Shown piece by piece: positions 38,080-46,690 of a stretch of 64,000 nt of DNA. The stretch lies in contig NZ_CP018632.1 of the NCBI RefSeq assembly GCF_002215215.1, positions 4,832,501-4,896,500 of the forward strand, given 5' to 3'. How positions within the stretch are numbered: position 1 is the first letter of the stretch; each line of letters opens with the position of its first letter. Origin of the DNA: Granulosicoccus antarcticus IMCC3135. Its GTDB lineage: Bacteria; Pseudomonadota; Gammaproteobacteria; Granulosicoccales; Granulosicoccaceae. The notes under the pieces are model-generated. The model was given only the letters and a program-made list of their open reading frames with translations. It did no database searches and had not been told where the DNA came from. Position numbers and translations under genes: made by a program.

Positions 38080-38547
38080 ATGTCTGATGAAACAATTTAC
38101 AGCGGATTAAAGCAATTAGGCGGCGCGACCGTACTACCCAACTCGCCTGAAGATGCCGAGCTGGAACGAGTCGCTAACCCTGAAGCGGGCACAGACTATC
38201 TGGTTCGATTTACGCAACCAGAATTCACCTCTCTGTGCCCGATGACAGGACAACCGGATTTTGCCCATTTAGTGATCGACTACATACCGGGTGAATGGCT
38301 GGTCGAGAGCAAGTCCCTGAAACTCTATCTGGGCTCTTTTCGTAACCATGGTGCATTTCACGAAGCCTGCACCGTCTCTATTGCCAAGCGCCTGGAAGAA
38401 CTCCTGCAACCAGCCTGGTTGAGAATTGGCGGCTACTGGTTTCCACGCGGTGGCATGCCCATCGATGTCTTCTATCAGACCGGTGAAGCTCCGAGCGGTG
38501 TCTGGATACCTGAACAGAATGTGCCAGGTTATCGAGGTCGTGGCTGA
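38080..38547 (+). CDS. queF: NADPH-dependent 7-cyano-7-deazaguanine reductase QueF
   Basis: A 155-residue nitrile reductase that converts preQ0 to preQ1. The thioimide-forming cysteine is in [12 protein letters not shown] and the NADPH motif is [17 protein letters not shown]. The length matches the short, single-domain (type I) class, not the duplicated E. coli form. Its stop lies inside a perfect terminator-like hairpin. Confidence 0.96.
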   Translation: MSDETIYSGLKQLGGATVLPNSPEDAELERVANPEAGTDYLVRFTQPEFTSLCPMTGQPDFAHLVIDYIPGEWLVESKSLKLYLGSFRNHGAFHEACTVSIAKRLEELLQPAWLRIGGYWFPRGGMPIDVFYQTGEAPSGVWIPEQNVPGYRGRG

Positions 38548-38564
38548 CAGACAAGCTGTCAGCC
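38542..38564. terminator. Perfect hairpin between queF and the aldolase
   Basis: A nine-base perfect stem GGCTGACAG-acaag-CTGTCAGCC spans the queF stop codon and ends four bases before the aldolase stop on the other strand. It would terminate either transcript; no long T-run follows. Confidence 0.55.
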
Positions 38565-38567
38565 CAT

Positions 38568-39401
38568 TCAGGCCACCTGCCCCATACTGCGCAGCACAGT
38601 CCGAGTTGCTGTCACCAGAGGATCATGGGTTTCGCTCAGCAGAGCTACCCGATCAAATCGTGCAGGATCGGCATTGACGGCCGCCCGTAACGCCTCACCG
38701 AATATCATGCGCAACTCGGTACCGATATTGTATTTGCAGATACTCGATGTTCTGGCAAGTTCAATACGCTGATCGGCCGGTACACCTGAACCTCCGTGGA
38801 TAACCAGCGGCACCTCGGTACAGGCCTGGATGGCGCGGATACGCTCTTCGTCCAGTCGCCCACCAACGCCTTGCTGCAAATGCACATTGCCGACCGATAC
38901 TGCCATGGCATCAACCCCGGTCTCAGAGGCGAAACGAGCGGCTTCTGCAGGGTCCGTACCTTTGGATTCTTCTCCATCGGCATAGCCAACGAAACCGATC
39001 TCACCTTCACAGGACACACCAGCAGCATGGGCCAGTTCGGCAATGGCGGCCGTCTCTGCAATATTCTGTTCCAGAGATTTGCGCGAACCGTCATACATGA
39101 CAGAACTGAAGCCACAGTCGATGGCCATATGGCATTCTTCGAAAGAATAACCATGATCCAGATGCATCACTACCGGCACCGAAGCCTCATCAGCCAGCCA
39201 GCCCATCATCCTGCCCAGCACCGGCAAGGGCGTATGACTTCTACAGCCAGGCCCGGCTTGTAGTATCACAGGCACGCCTTCGGCTTCAGCGGCTGCCACA
39301 AAGGCTCGCATGTCCTCCCAACCCAGCGTCACCAGACCGGCAACTGCATAGCCCTGTTGCAATGCCGGCTGTAACACCTCGGCAAGTGTTGCGCGTGGCA
39401 T
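38568..39401 (-). CDS. iolJ: Class II ketose-bisphosphate aldolase, probable inositol-pathway aldolase
   Basis: A 277-residue zinc aldolase. Visible motifs are MHLDHGYSFEECHMAI (first zinc His and catalytic Asp), GEIGFVGYADGEES and LVIHGGSGVP. Its ATG overlaps the iolB stop by one base (TAATG), so it is the last gene of iolD-iolC-iolB. In that setting it should cleave 2-deoxy-5-keto-gluconate-6-phosphate to dihydroxyacetone phosphate and malonate semialdehyde. The family also contains fructose- and tagatose-bisphosphate aldolases, so the symbol is by context. Confidence 0.82.
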   Translation of the reverse strand: MPRATLAEVLQPALQQGYAVAGLVTLGWEDMRAFVAAAEAEGVPVILQAGPGCRSHTPLPVLGRMMGWLADEASVPVVMHLDHGYSFEECHMAIDCGFSSVMYDGSRKSLEQNIAETAAIAELAHAAGVSCEGEIGFVGYADGEESKGTDPAEAARFASETGVDAMAVSVGNVHLQQGVGGRLDEERIRAIQACTEVPLVIHGGSGVPADQRIELARTSSICKYNIGTELRMIFGEALRAAVNADPARFDRVALLSETHDPLVTATRTVLRSMGQVA

Positions 39402-40243
39402 TACTTGAACTTCGCGATCATGTCTTTGATGCCCGGTATCGTCTCTATCTGATAGGCATGCGTTGGCTGAAAGTATTGAACCAGAGAACGCTGAGACAGG
39501 CCTCCCAGAATAGTGAAGTAGTACATTTCATAGCCTGGCAGAGCCGCACAAGGGTGATAACCCTTGTCCAGACAGATGGTTGAACCATCAACGATATGGT
39601 AGGCATCACCCGGCTCATTGTCGACACGCTGCAACATCTGTACACCAGAACCATGGTTCGGGCGGAAGCGGAAATTGTAGGTTTCATCATGCCGTGTTTC
39701 GTCTGGCAATCGATCTGTATCGTGCTTGTGAGAAGGAAAGCCGGACCAACCGCCCTGACCTACCGTATACAGTTCGCTGACCAGCAAACGACCCACCTTG
39801 TCATGCTGCTTCTGCCCCAGGATATGCTTGATCTTGCGATGCGTCTTGGTGTCATCCGAACCATATTGGACCTTGTCCAGCTCTGCAACCCGAACATCAA
39901 AGGGTTCCAGCACCTTGTCATAACGTGCCCCAGCGATAAAAACTTCGGCATTATCAGAAACACAGGCCATCGTCACCTTGGCACCTGAGGGAATGTAGAC
40001 ACCTTCGGGCTCACCGTCCCAGACATCGACACCGCGATTGCCCAGATCGGTAAAGGATACGCCTTCAACCTCAATGTTCACGGTCCCTGTCGCCGGTGCG
40101 ATACAGGTCTCGTAGCCTGGTACCTGGTATTCGAACGCCTGGCCTTTCTTCAACTTGACGATATTGAAATAGTTCAGCGGTACCAGCTTGTCATCGATAT
40201 CGACAATGGGCTTATTCTGATTGTCATAGGGTGCAATATGCAT
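39401..40243 (-). CDS. iolB: 5-deoxy-glucuronate isomerase
   Basis: A 280-residue cupin enzyme that isomerises 5-deoxy-glucuronate to 2-deoxy-5-keto-gluconate in inositol breakdown. The C-terminal cupin carries the metal ligands in WSGFPSHKHDTD and the later glutamate in DETYNFRFRPNHG. The end PGYEMYYFTILGG is also family-typical. It lies between iolC and the aldolase with short gaps. Confidence 0.95.
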   Translation of the reverse strand: MHIAPYDNQNKPIVDIDDKLVPLNYFNIVKLKKGQAFEYQVPGYETCIAPATGTVNIEVEGVSFTDLGNRGVDVWDGEPEGVYIPSGAKVTMACVSDNAEVFIAGARYDKVLEPFDVRVAELDKVQYGSDDTKTHRKIKHILGQKQHDKVGRLLVSELYTVGQGGWSGFPSHKHDTDRLPDETRHDETYNFRFRPNHGSGVQMLQRVDNEPGDAYHIVDGSTICLDKGYHPCAALPGYEMYYFTILGGLSQRSLVQYFQPTHAYQIETIPGIKDMIAKFK

Positions 40244-40255
40244 GAGACGTTTCTC

Positions 40256-41275
40256 TTATGATTGAAGGGCGTGATCGACATGCTCAGCCAGAAAACTTTC
40301 CAGCTCGGCTGTCGATGGCATGGCAGGCGCACAACCGACTCGGGCGACTACCATGGAGGCGCAGGCAGATCCGCGGCGCACCGCATCGCGCAATGAATGC
40401 CCGGCCGCCAGGGAAGCAATCAAGCCGCCCATGAAACTATCGCCCGCACCGGTTGGTTTGAGCGCATTTGCCGGGTAGATACCCGTACGAAATTCTTCAT
40501 CAGGGGTCAGGGTAATCGAGCCATGCTCACCCATCTTGTAGATGATAATGCTGGTATTTGCAGCCGCACTTGCAGCCGTACTTGCAGCCGCACTGGCATC
40601 TCCGCGTGCCAGTTCACGAGCCATGTCCAGGCCCTTGTCATAGTCACCGGCCATGAAACCGAATTCGACATCATTACCGATAATGATGTCACACAGCGCA
40701 CCGGCGCGACTATAGACATCTGCCGCCTCTGCAGGCGATGCCCAGCTATAGGGTCGATAGTCGATATCGAATATCAGTGGAATGCCTGCCTGCCTTGCCA
40801 GTTCAAATGCCCGGAACGCAGCACTGCGTGAAGGTTCGGCTGCCAGCACGGTACCGGTAGTAATCAAGGCATCGAACGATGAGTAATCAACAGCCTCTAC
40901 ATCGGCAATACTCATCTGGAAGTCAGCGGCACCATTTCGATAAATAACCGTCTGATGATCCTCAATCCGGCTTTCCGATACCGCCAGTGAATTGCGAAAT
41001 TCACCGCCAACCGAGCGCACATGCTTTCGTGCAACGCCATAGTGATCCAGCTGATTGAGACAGAACCGACCCACCGCATCGTCAGATACACAGGTAATCA
41101 GTGAAGCCTGCCCTCCCAACCGCGTGATCGCCACAGCGATATTGGCTGATGAGCCTCCCAGACTGGAAGAAAAAGAGGTGGCCTCTTCTGTTCGTGTGCC
41201 TGCAGGCTCAGGCGAAAAATCCATCCCCGCACGCCCCATCACCAGAAAACGCTTGCCGGCAAATACAGTTTTCAT
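40256..41275 (-). CDS. iolC: 5-dehydro-2-deoxygluconokinase
   Basis: A 339-residue PfkB-fold kinase phosphorylating 2-deoxy-5-keto-gluconate. The N-terminus is FLVMGRAGMDFSPEP, an IolC signature; GGSSANIAVAITRLGG follows, and the catalytic loop is LKPTGAGDSFMGGL with the base Asp. I chose the ATG at 41275, two bases after the iolD stop, over a TTG at 41281. A twelve-base tandem repeat inserts an Ala/Ser stretch near residue 230 between the substrate and ATP regions. Confidence 0.94.
   Translation of the reverse strand: MKTVFAGKRFLVMGRAGMDFSPEPAGTRTEEATSFSSSLGGSSANIAVAITRLGGQASLITCVSDDAVGRFCLNQLDHYGVARKHVRSVGGEFRNSLAVSESRIEDHQTVIYRNGAADFQMSIADVEAVDYSSFDALITTGTVLAAEPSRSAAFRAFELARQAGIPLIFDIDYRPYSWASPAEAADVYSRAGALCDIIIGNDVEFGFMAGDYDKGLDMARELARGDASAAASTAASAAANTSIIIYKMGEHGSITLTPDEEFRTGIYPANALKPTGAGDSFMGGLIASLAAGHSLRDAVRRGSACASMVVARVGCAPAMPSTAELESFLAEHVDHALQS
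40560..40595 (-). repeat. Three tandem 12-base units inside iolC
   Basis: Three near-identical units (gcagccgcactt, gcagccgtactt, gcagccgcactg on the plus strand) encode Ala-Ser-rich residues between SAAAS and NTSII. The unit is a multiple of three, so copy-number changes keep the frame. It sits in a surface loop position of the kinase. Confidence 0.8.
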
Positions 41276-41277
41276 AC

Positions 41278-43149
41278 TCAAACCCCGCGTCGCTGCTTGC
41301 TGCGACTGGACTCAACTTCCTCATGGGCAGCTCTGATCTTGCTGCTTTCACTGACTTGCGGCGTCCCTACTTCCCACCAGGTATGGCCTTCAGTGGTCCA
41401 GCCTTCATAGGCGTCAACCTTCATGACAATAACCGATGTCTTGCTCGCAGCCTTGGCACGTTTGAAGGCCTCACCCAGCTCACTGACATTCTCGACTGTT
41501 TCTGCCAGTGCGCCCATGGCACGAGCATGCGCTTCAAAGTCCACAGCAAAGGGGGAGTCAACCGTCGGACAGTCGCTCAACAGATTGTTGAAGCTCTCGT
41601 TACCGGTATTGTTCTGCAATTTGTTGATAACAGCGAATCCCCCATTATCCAGCACCAGGATGATCAGCTTCTTGCCAGTCAACACGCTGGAATAAACATC
41701 CGAGTTCATCAGCATATAGGAGCCATCGCCTGTAAAGACAATGGTGTCCTTGTCTGGCTGACGTTCTGCCTGCGCAATTCGTGCGCCCCAGCCACCGGCA
41801 ATTTCGTAGCCCATGCAGGAAAAACCAAACTCGACATCAACGGTTCCGATGCCCAGTGTGCGCCAGTTGGCTGTCACTTCAGCAGGCAGGCCACCGGCGG
41901 CTGCCACCACACGATCTTGCGGATCACACAACTCATTGATCACACCAATCGCTTGTGCATAGGAATTGGGCCGGTTGCCATGAGCCACATTGACCGCAAC
42001 GGTTGCATCCCATTGCTTGCGCTCTTCTGCCGCCAAGGTAGTCCAGCTTTGTGGACATTGATAGCCACTCATCAAATCGGCCAGTTGCTCCAGTGCCACC
42101 CTTGCATCACCAACCACCGGCAAGGAACAATGTTTACCCGCATCATGGCGAGCGGCATTGATGGATATGAATTGAGCCTCTTGTGCAAAGGCTGTCCAGG
42201 AACCCGTGGTGAAATCCTGTAATCGGGTACCCACCGCAAGAATGACATCAGCCTTCTCTGCCAGTGCATTCGCAGAATCCGAACCGGTGACGCCAACCGG
42301 GCCGGCATTGAGAGGATGAGTAGCCAACAGGTTGGCACGCCCCGCAATGGTCTCAACCACAGGAATCTGATGCGCCTCGGCAAAATGGCTGAGCTCTTTG
42401 ACAGCCCCGGAATATTGCACGCCACCACCGGCGATGATCAGTGGCCGGGCAGCACTTTTCAAAAGCTGCACCGCATCGGCCAGCTCCTGCTTATCAGGTG
42501 CGGCTCGGCGAATCCGGTGCACCTTGCGCTCAAAGAAGACGGCAGGGTAATCGTAGGCCCAGCCCTGCACATCCTGCGGCAAGCCCAGGAAGGCAGGTCC
42601 GCAATCGCCCGGATCAAGCATGGTGGCGATGGCATTAGGCAAGCTCTGGATGATCTGGGCGGGATGGACGATACGATCCCAGTAGCGTGTCACCGCCTTG
42701 AAGGCATCATTGACACCCAGACTCGGATTGTTGAAATGTTCCATTTGCTGCAATACCGGATCCGGCAAGCGAGTGACATAGGTATCACCGCACAGCAGTA
42801 GCATGGGTAGTCGGTTGGCGTGTGCCAGCGCGGCGGATGTCAACAGGTTACTAGTACCCGGACCTGCCGATGCGGTACAGAACATCAAGCGCTGGCGCAG
42901 GTGATATTTTGCATAGGCTGCCGCTGCAAAACCCATGCTCTGTTCGTTCTGGCCTCGGTACAACGGCAGTTCGTCTTTATGTTGATACAGGGCCTCACCC
43001 AGACAGGTGACATTGCCATGGCCAAAAATGCCGAATCCACCTCCAAACAGGCGTTGTTCCTGTTCTTCTATGACAATGTACTGATTGGCCATCCAGCGAA
43101 CAATCGCCTGCGCCAGAGTCAATCGGATAGTAGTGCTTTGGTCAGCCAT
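41278..43149 (-). CDS. iolD: 3D-(3,5/4)-trihydroxycyclohexane-1,2-dione hydrolase
   Basis: A 623-residue thiamine-diphosphate enzyme that opens the inositol ring to 5-deoxy-glucuronate. The N-terminus TIRLTLAQAIVRWMANQYI is typical of IolD. The ThDP glutamate lies in the first domain near LPLYRGQNEQSMGF, and the diphosphate/Mg site is FTGDGSYMLMNSDVYSS. It is the first gene of iolD-iolC-iolB-aldolase, reading away from the iolE promoter region with its shared operator. Confidence 0.95.
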   Translation of the reverse strand: MADQSTTIRLTLAQAIVRWMANQYIVIEEQEQRLFGGGFGIFGHGNVTCLGEALYQHKDELPLYRGQNEQSMGFAAAAYAKYHLRQRLMFCTASAGPGTSNLLTSAALAHANRLPMLLLCGDTYVTRLPDPVLQQMEHFNNPSLGVNDAFKAVTRYWDRIVHPAQIIQSLPNAIATMLDPGDCGPAFLGLPQDVQGWAYDYPAVFFERKVHRIRRAAPDKQELADAVQLLKSAARPLIIAGGGVQYSGAVKELSHFAEAHQIPVVETIAGRANLLATHPLNAGPVGVTGSDSANALAEKADVILAVGTRLQDFTTGSWTAFAQEAQFISINAARHDAGKHCSLPVVGDARVALEQLADLMSGYQCPQSWTTLAAEERKQWDATVAVNVAHGNRPNSYAQAIGVINELCDPQDRVVAAAGGLPAEVTANWRTLGIGTVDVEFGFSCMGYEIAGGWGARIAQAERQPDKDTIVFTGDGSYMLMNSDVYSSVLTGKKLIILVLDNGGFAVINKLQNNTGNESFNNLLSDCPTVDSPFAVDFEAHARAMGALAETVENVSELGEAFKRAKAASKTSVIVMKVDAYEGWTTEGHTWWEVGTPQVSESSKIRAAHEEVESSRSKQRRGV

Positions 43150-43206
43150 GGTATTTACTCGGGACCGTGGGTCAGGTACGTGTCCAAATTAGATGGACGA
43201 CTTGTA

Positions 43207-43236
43207 TTGACGGTGCAACAGACGACAGAATACAAT
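43207..43236 (+). promoter_or_regulatory. Sigma-70 type promoter of iolE
   Basis: A -35 box TTGACG (43207-43212) and a -10 box TACAAT (43231-43236) are 18 bases apart. Transcription would start near 43243, inside the adjacent palindrome, and give a leader of about 33 bases before the iolE ATG. Confidence 0.6.
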
Positions 43237-43239
43237 AAA

Positions 43240-43253
43240 TGCAACCGGTTGCA
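43240..43253. promoter_or_regulatory. LacI-type operator between iolD and iolE
   Basis: A perfect 14-base palindrome TGCAACCGGTTGCA, with the central CCGG usual for LacI-family sites, begins four bases after the iolE -10 box and covers the expected transcription start. It is 91 bases before iolD and so could repress both divergent units. The same core recurs at 50531-50546. Confidence 0.82.
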
Positions 43254-43275
43254 AACCTTTGGACATAATCAAATA

Positions 43276-44169
43276 ATGAGCATCAGAATTGGCAACGCAC
43301 CCTGCTCATGGGGTGTAGAGTTCGCAAAGGACGACAGAAACCCCACGTGGCAGACTGTCCTCGAACAATGTAGCCGCGCTGGCTATACCGGCATCGAGCT
43401 GGGTCCCGTCGGCTTCATGCCGGAAGACCCTGCCGAACTCGGTGACGCCCTGGCAGCCCACAAGATGGAACTGATTGGTGGCGTTGTGTTTCGCGCATTC
43501 CACGACAAGAACCAGTGGGACGATGTCATGGACGGTGCGGTACGCACCTGCAAGGCCCTGCAGGCTCACGGCGCCAAACACTTCGTTCTGATTGATTCCA
43601 TCTCGCCGCGCCGCGCACCCACAGCAGGGCGCGGCAGCGAGGCGGAACAAATGGATACGGCCGAATGGACAGCCTATCGTGATCGCATCATGACCATCGC
43701 CAAACTCGGCTATGAAGAATACGGACTGATCCCCGAAATCCACCCACACGCTGGCGGTTTCATGGATTTTGAACCCGAAGTAGAAAGATTACTGGAAGAG
43801 ACAGATCCTGAAAAACTCAAGATCTGCATCGACACGGGCCATTGCACCTACGCAGGTTTTGATCCGGTTGCGTTCATGCAACGGCATATGGAGCGCATCA
43901 CTTATGTGCATTTCAAATCCACCGATGCCAAAGTCAAAGCGGCAGCCATTGCAAATCGCACTGGCTTCTATGAGGCCTGCGGACAAGGTATTTTCTGTAA
44001 TCTGGCAGACGGCGAAGTCGATTTTCCCGCCGTGCGCAAACTGCTGCTCGATGCCAACTATTCAGGCTGGTGCACCATAGAACAAGATTGCGATCCACTG
44101 CTGGACCCTGACCCTGAACGCGATGCACGTCTGAATCGTGAATACCTGCAATCCATCGGCTTCGCCTGA
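43276..44169 (+). CDS. iolE: Myo-inosose-2 dehydratase
   Basis: A 297-residue TIM-barrel enzyme of the xylose-isomerase-like group that dehydrates scyllo-inosose to the trihydroxycyclohexane dione used by IolD. The start MSIRIGNAPCSWGVEFA is the IolE N-terminal signature; metal and substrate residues fall in LIPEIHPHAGGFMD and CIDTGHCTYAGFDP. A 449-codon in-frame reading extends back to 42820, but that part overlaps iolD and lacks the family start, so I use 43276. It diverges from iolD across the operator region. Confidence 0.94.
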   Translation: MSIRIGNAPCSWGVEFAKDDRNPTWQTVLEQCSRAGYTGIELGPVGFMPEDPAELGDALAAHKMELIGGVVFRAFHDKNQWDDVMDGAVRTCKALQAHGAKHFVLIDSISPRRAPTAGRGSEAEQMDTAEWTAYRDRIMTIAKLGYEEYGLIPEIHPHAGGFMDFEPEVERLLEETDPEKLKICIDTGHCTYAGFDPVAFMQRHMERITYVHFKSTDAKVKAAAIANRTGFYEACGQGIFCNLADGEVDFPAVRKLLLDANYSGWCTIEQDCDPLLDPDPERDARLNREYLQSIGFA

Positions 44170-44190
44170 TCCAACAACGAATATATCGAC

Positions 44191-45348
44191 ATGAGTAAAT
44201 TGAGCTGGGGAATGATTGGCGGCGGTGAAGGCAGCCAGATTGGTCCCGCCCACCGACTAGGTTCAGGCCTGGATGGCCTGTTTGAATTCACGGCTGGTGC
44301 TCTGGACCACAGACCGGAGGCCGGACGTAGCTACGGACAGCAACTGGGCCTTGCCGCTGATCGCTCCTATGGCGATTGGCGTGAAATGCTTGAAGGTGAG
44401 TCGGCACGGGAGGACCGTGTTGACCTGGTGACCGTGGCCACTCCCAACTCCACACACTTTGAGATCACCAAGGCATATCTGGAAGCAGGCTTTCACGTTT
44501 TGTGTGAAAAACCGATGACCATGACCGTCGATGAAGGCGAGCAGATTGTCAGAATAGCCCAGGAGAACAAGCGAATCTGTGCGGTCAACTATGGCTATAC
44601 CGGTTACTCCCTGGTACGACATATGCGCGCCATGGTAGCCCGTGGTGATCTGGGCAAGATCCGTCTGGTCAATGCCGAGTTCGCACATGGTCATCACGCC
44701 GATGCAGCCGATGCCGACAACCCTCGCGTACGCTGGCGCTATGATCCTGCACAGGCCGGTGTGTCGGCGCAATTTGCCGACTGCGGTATTCACGCCCTGC
44801 ATATGGCAAGCTTTGTTACCGGTCAGGAAGTCACCAAACTATCGGCTGATATCGTCTCCTGCATCGCCTCGCGTGAACTGGAAGACGATGCCATGGTCAA
44901 TTTTCGCATGGATGGCGGCACCGTCGGTCGTCTGTGGACCTCCTCGATTGCCATCGGCCGCCAACATGGTCTCAGCATTCAGGTTTTTGGTGAAAAAGGC
45001 GGCTTGCGCTGGTCACAGGAACAACCCAATCAGCTGTACTGGATGCCGCTGAACCAGCGCCTGCAGATCATCGAACGCGGTGAGACCAACCTGTCTCCAG
45101 AAGCTGATCGGGCCACTCGTGTGACCATCGGCCATGCCGAAGGTATGCCGCTGGCTTTTGCCAACATCTACAAGGATCTGGCTGAAGCCATCCGTGCAGA
45201 AAAGGAGACTCGCCCCACTGACCCAGCGGCTGATCTGTATCCTCGAGCGACAGACGGATTACGCTCCATGGCAGCAGTGGTGGCCGTGGCTAAATCCGGC
45301 GCGGCTGGCGGTGAGTGGGTGGACGCACGCCCACCCATGTTCAGATGA
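44191..45348 (+). CDS. Gfo/Idh/MocA-family dehydrogenase of the inositol cluster
   Basis: A 385-residue NAD-dependent dehydrogenase 21 bases after iolE. The cofactor loop is GMIGGGEGSQIGPAHR; the catalytic lysine motif is CEKPMTMTV and the DxxxH motif is FADCGIHAL. The length is closer to the longer cluster-associated group than to classic IolG (about 330-340 residues). Oxidation of myo-inositol or a stereoisomer is likely from context. No other inositol 2-dehydrogenase is in the window, so this may be the entry enzyme, or the true one may lie elsewhere. Confidence 0.85.
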   Translation: MSKLSWGMIGGGEGSQIGPAHRLGSGLDGLFEFTAGALDHRPEAGRSYGQQLGLAADRSYGDWREMLEGESAREDRVDLVTVATPNSTHFEITKAYLEAGFHVLCEKPMTMTVDEGEQIVRIAQENKRICAVNYGYTGYSLVRHMRAMVARGDLGKIRLVNAEFAHGHHADAADADNPRVRWRYDPAQAGVSAQFADCGIHALHMASFVTGQEVTKLSADIVSCIASRELEDDAMVNFRMDGGTVGRLWTSSIAIGRQHGLSIQVFGEKGGLRWSQEQPNQLYWMPLNQRLQIIERGETNLSPEADRATRVTIGHAEGMPLAFANIYKDLAEAIRAEKETRPTDPAADLYPRATDGLRSMAAVVAVAKSGAAGGEWVDARPPMFR

Positions 45349-45379
45349 TTACCTGTATTACTGACTGAGGCTGCGACCA

Positions 45380-45420
45380 GAGGCTCGTGAAGTGGAGAAC
45401 CTACCGCTTCACGAGGCCTC
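45380..45420. terminator. Long hairpin between dehydrogenase and lacI-type gene
   Basis: GAGGCTCGTGAAGTGG pairs with CCGCTTCACGAGGCCTC (one bulge, one G-T pair) around a short loop. It lies in the 93-base gap between two convergent genes and should work as a bidirectional terminator. Confidence 0.6.
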
Positions 45421-45441
45421 AGGACTATCCCACAAAAATGC

Positions 45442-46470
45442 TCAGCTTTCCACGTCCGGGCTTTGCACATCCAGACGAGGTCTGAGCGTTTTTCGCTCTA
45501 CCACGTAACTGGGAAACAACCGGGCTTCGGGGTAGCGATCCGGCTCCTCCAGCATGGCAACGATCAGCTCGATCGATGAACTGATGATCTGCTGGATGGG
45601 CTGCCTGATGGTTGTCAGAGCGATGCTTTCCCAACCCGCCATCTCCATGTCGTTCAAACCGATGATGCCAACATCCTCTGGCACTCGCAAACCCGTCTCA
45701 CCAAGGGCGCTTAGCGCACCAATAGACAAGACATCGTCGCCGCAGAAATAGGCTTGTGCCGGAGCATTCTGCAGCAGCCGGAGCATCTCCTTGCGTCCCG
45801 CATCAAATGAATATTGCTCGGCAAATGAATGGCTCACTTCAATAGACGGGTGCAAAGACAGCTCCGAGATGAAGCCTTCATATCGATCCTGGGTTGAAGT
45901 CGCCGTCACCGGCCCGCCCATGAAGGCGACCCGTTTATAACCACGAGCCAGTAGCTCCCGGGCGGCAATGCGACCACATTCGACATTATCAATACCGACC
46001 ACATGCACCTGCGGCGAGCTGGATTGACGGCCAAAGGAATGCACGACCGGCATTTTTGCCTGCCGGAAGGCCTGGGAAAATTCTGGGGTCAGGGTTGAGG
46101 AGGCGACAATCACACCGTCCACAGAATACTGCCGCAACATGCGCAGCGTGCTTTCCGGGTCCGTCTCGTCCGTCAGATTGACCAGCAGCGGTCGCAATCC
46201 ACGATCCTGCAAACCGCGAGTAAACAGATCAAAAACTTCCAGAAATATCGGATTATGAAAGTTGTTGGACACCAGACCAATGAGACGGGTTCGACCCGTT
46301 GTCAGGCTCGATGCCAGGGCATTAGGGGCATAGCCCAGATCAACCGCCGCCTTGAGCACCTTGCGACGCATGGTTTCAGAAACCGAGGCACCATCGGTAA
46401 AGGTTCTGGATACCGCCGAGCGAGACACACCCGCTCGTTCTGCGACATCCTTGAGCGTTATAGCGCCCAT
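45442..46470 (-). CDS. LacI-family transcriptional repressor, probable inositol regulator
   Basis: A 342-residue repressor with an N-terminal helix-turn-helix (TLKDVAERAGVSRSAVSRTF) and hinge helix (NALASSLTTGRTRLIGLVSNN), then a periplasmic-binding-protein-like effector domain. The hinge signature predicts a palindrome with central CpG/CCGG. Two such palindromes lie at 43240 and 50531, before the iol genes and the transport-side genes. A LacI-type IolR controls inositol genes in some alphaproteobacteria. An inositol intermediate is the likely inducer. It sits between catabolic and transport genes. Confidence 0.9.
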   Translation of the reverse strand: MGAITLKDVAERAGVSRSAVSRTFTDGASVSETMRRKVLKAAVDLGYAPNALASSLTTGRTRLIGLVSNNFHNPIFLEVFDLFTRGLQDRGLRPLLVNLTDETDPESTLRMLRQYSVDGVIVASSTLTPEFSQAFRQAKMPVVHSFGRQSSSPQVHVVGIDNVECGRIAARELLARGYKRVAFMGGPVTATSTQDRYEGFISELSLHPSIEVSHSFAEQYSFDAGRKEMLRLLQNAPAQAYFCGDDVLSIGALSALGETGLRVPEDVGIIGLNDMEMAGWESIALTTIRQPIQQIISSSIELIVAMLEEPDRYPEARLFPSYVVERKTLRPRLDVQSPDVES

Positions 46471-46473
46471 GCC

Positions 46474-46677
46474 TCAGTGCTGATTATCGTTGCCCGGCCA
46501 GTCACAAAGAAACAGCTGCCACAAGGCGTATCCTCCCAGACTGCCGAAGATGACTCCCCAGAAAGGGGCGCCCGTGAGAAACTCCACGGCCGCCCACCCG
46601 AAACAGACCAGGAGCAACACCACTCGTCGCCAGACGGGCAGAAAGAAATCTATCTGTAATTCAAAACCTTTGAGCAT
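46474..46677 (-). CDS. Small membrane protein of the inositol transporter operon
   Basis: A 67-residue protein beginning MLKGFELQIDFFLPVWRR, with two hydrophobic segments (VVLLLVCFGWAAVEFLTG and FWGVIFGSLGGYALWQLFL) and a polar tail. It starts 13 bases after the ATPase stop and ends three bases before the repressor gene, so it belongs to the transporter operon. A longer 99-codon reading would overlap the ATPase. Function unknown; a transporter accessory role is a guess. Confidence 0.65.
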   Translation of the reverse strand: MLKGFELQIDFFLPVWRRVVLLLVCFGWAAVEFLTGAPFWGVIFGSLGGYALWQLFLCDWPGNDNQH

Positions 46678-46690
46678 GCTGGTGTCGTGA

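Noticed and set aside
42820-43275. N-terminal extension of the iolE frame by 152 codons
   Set aside because: It overlaps iolD on the other strand, crosses the promoter and operator, and precedes the conserved IolE start.
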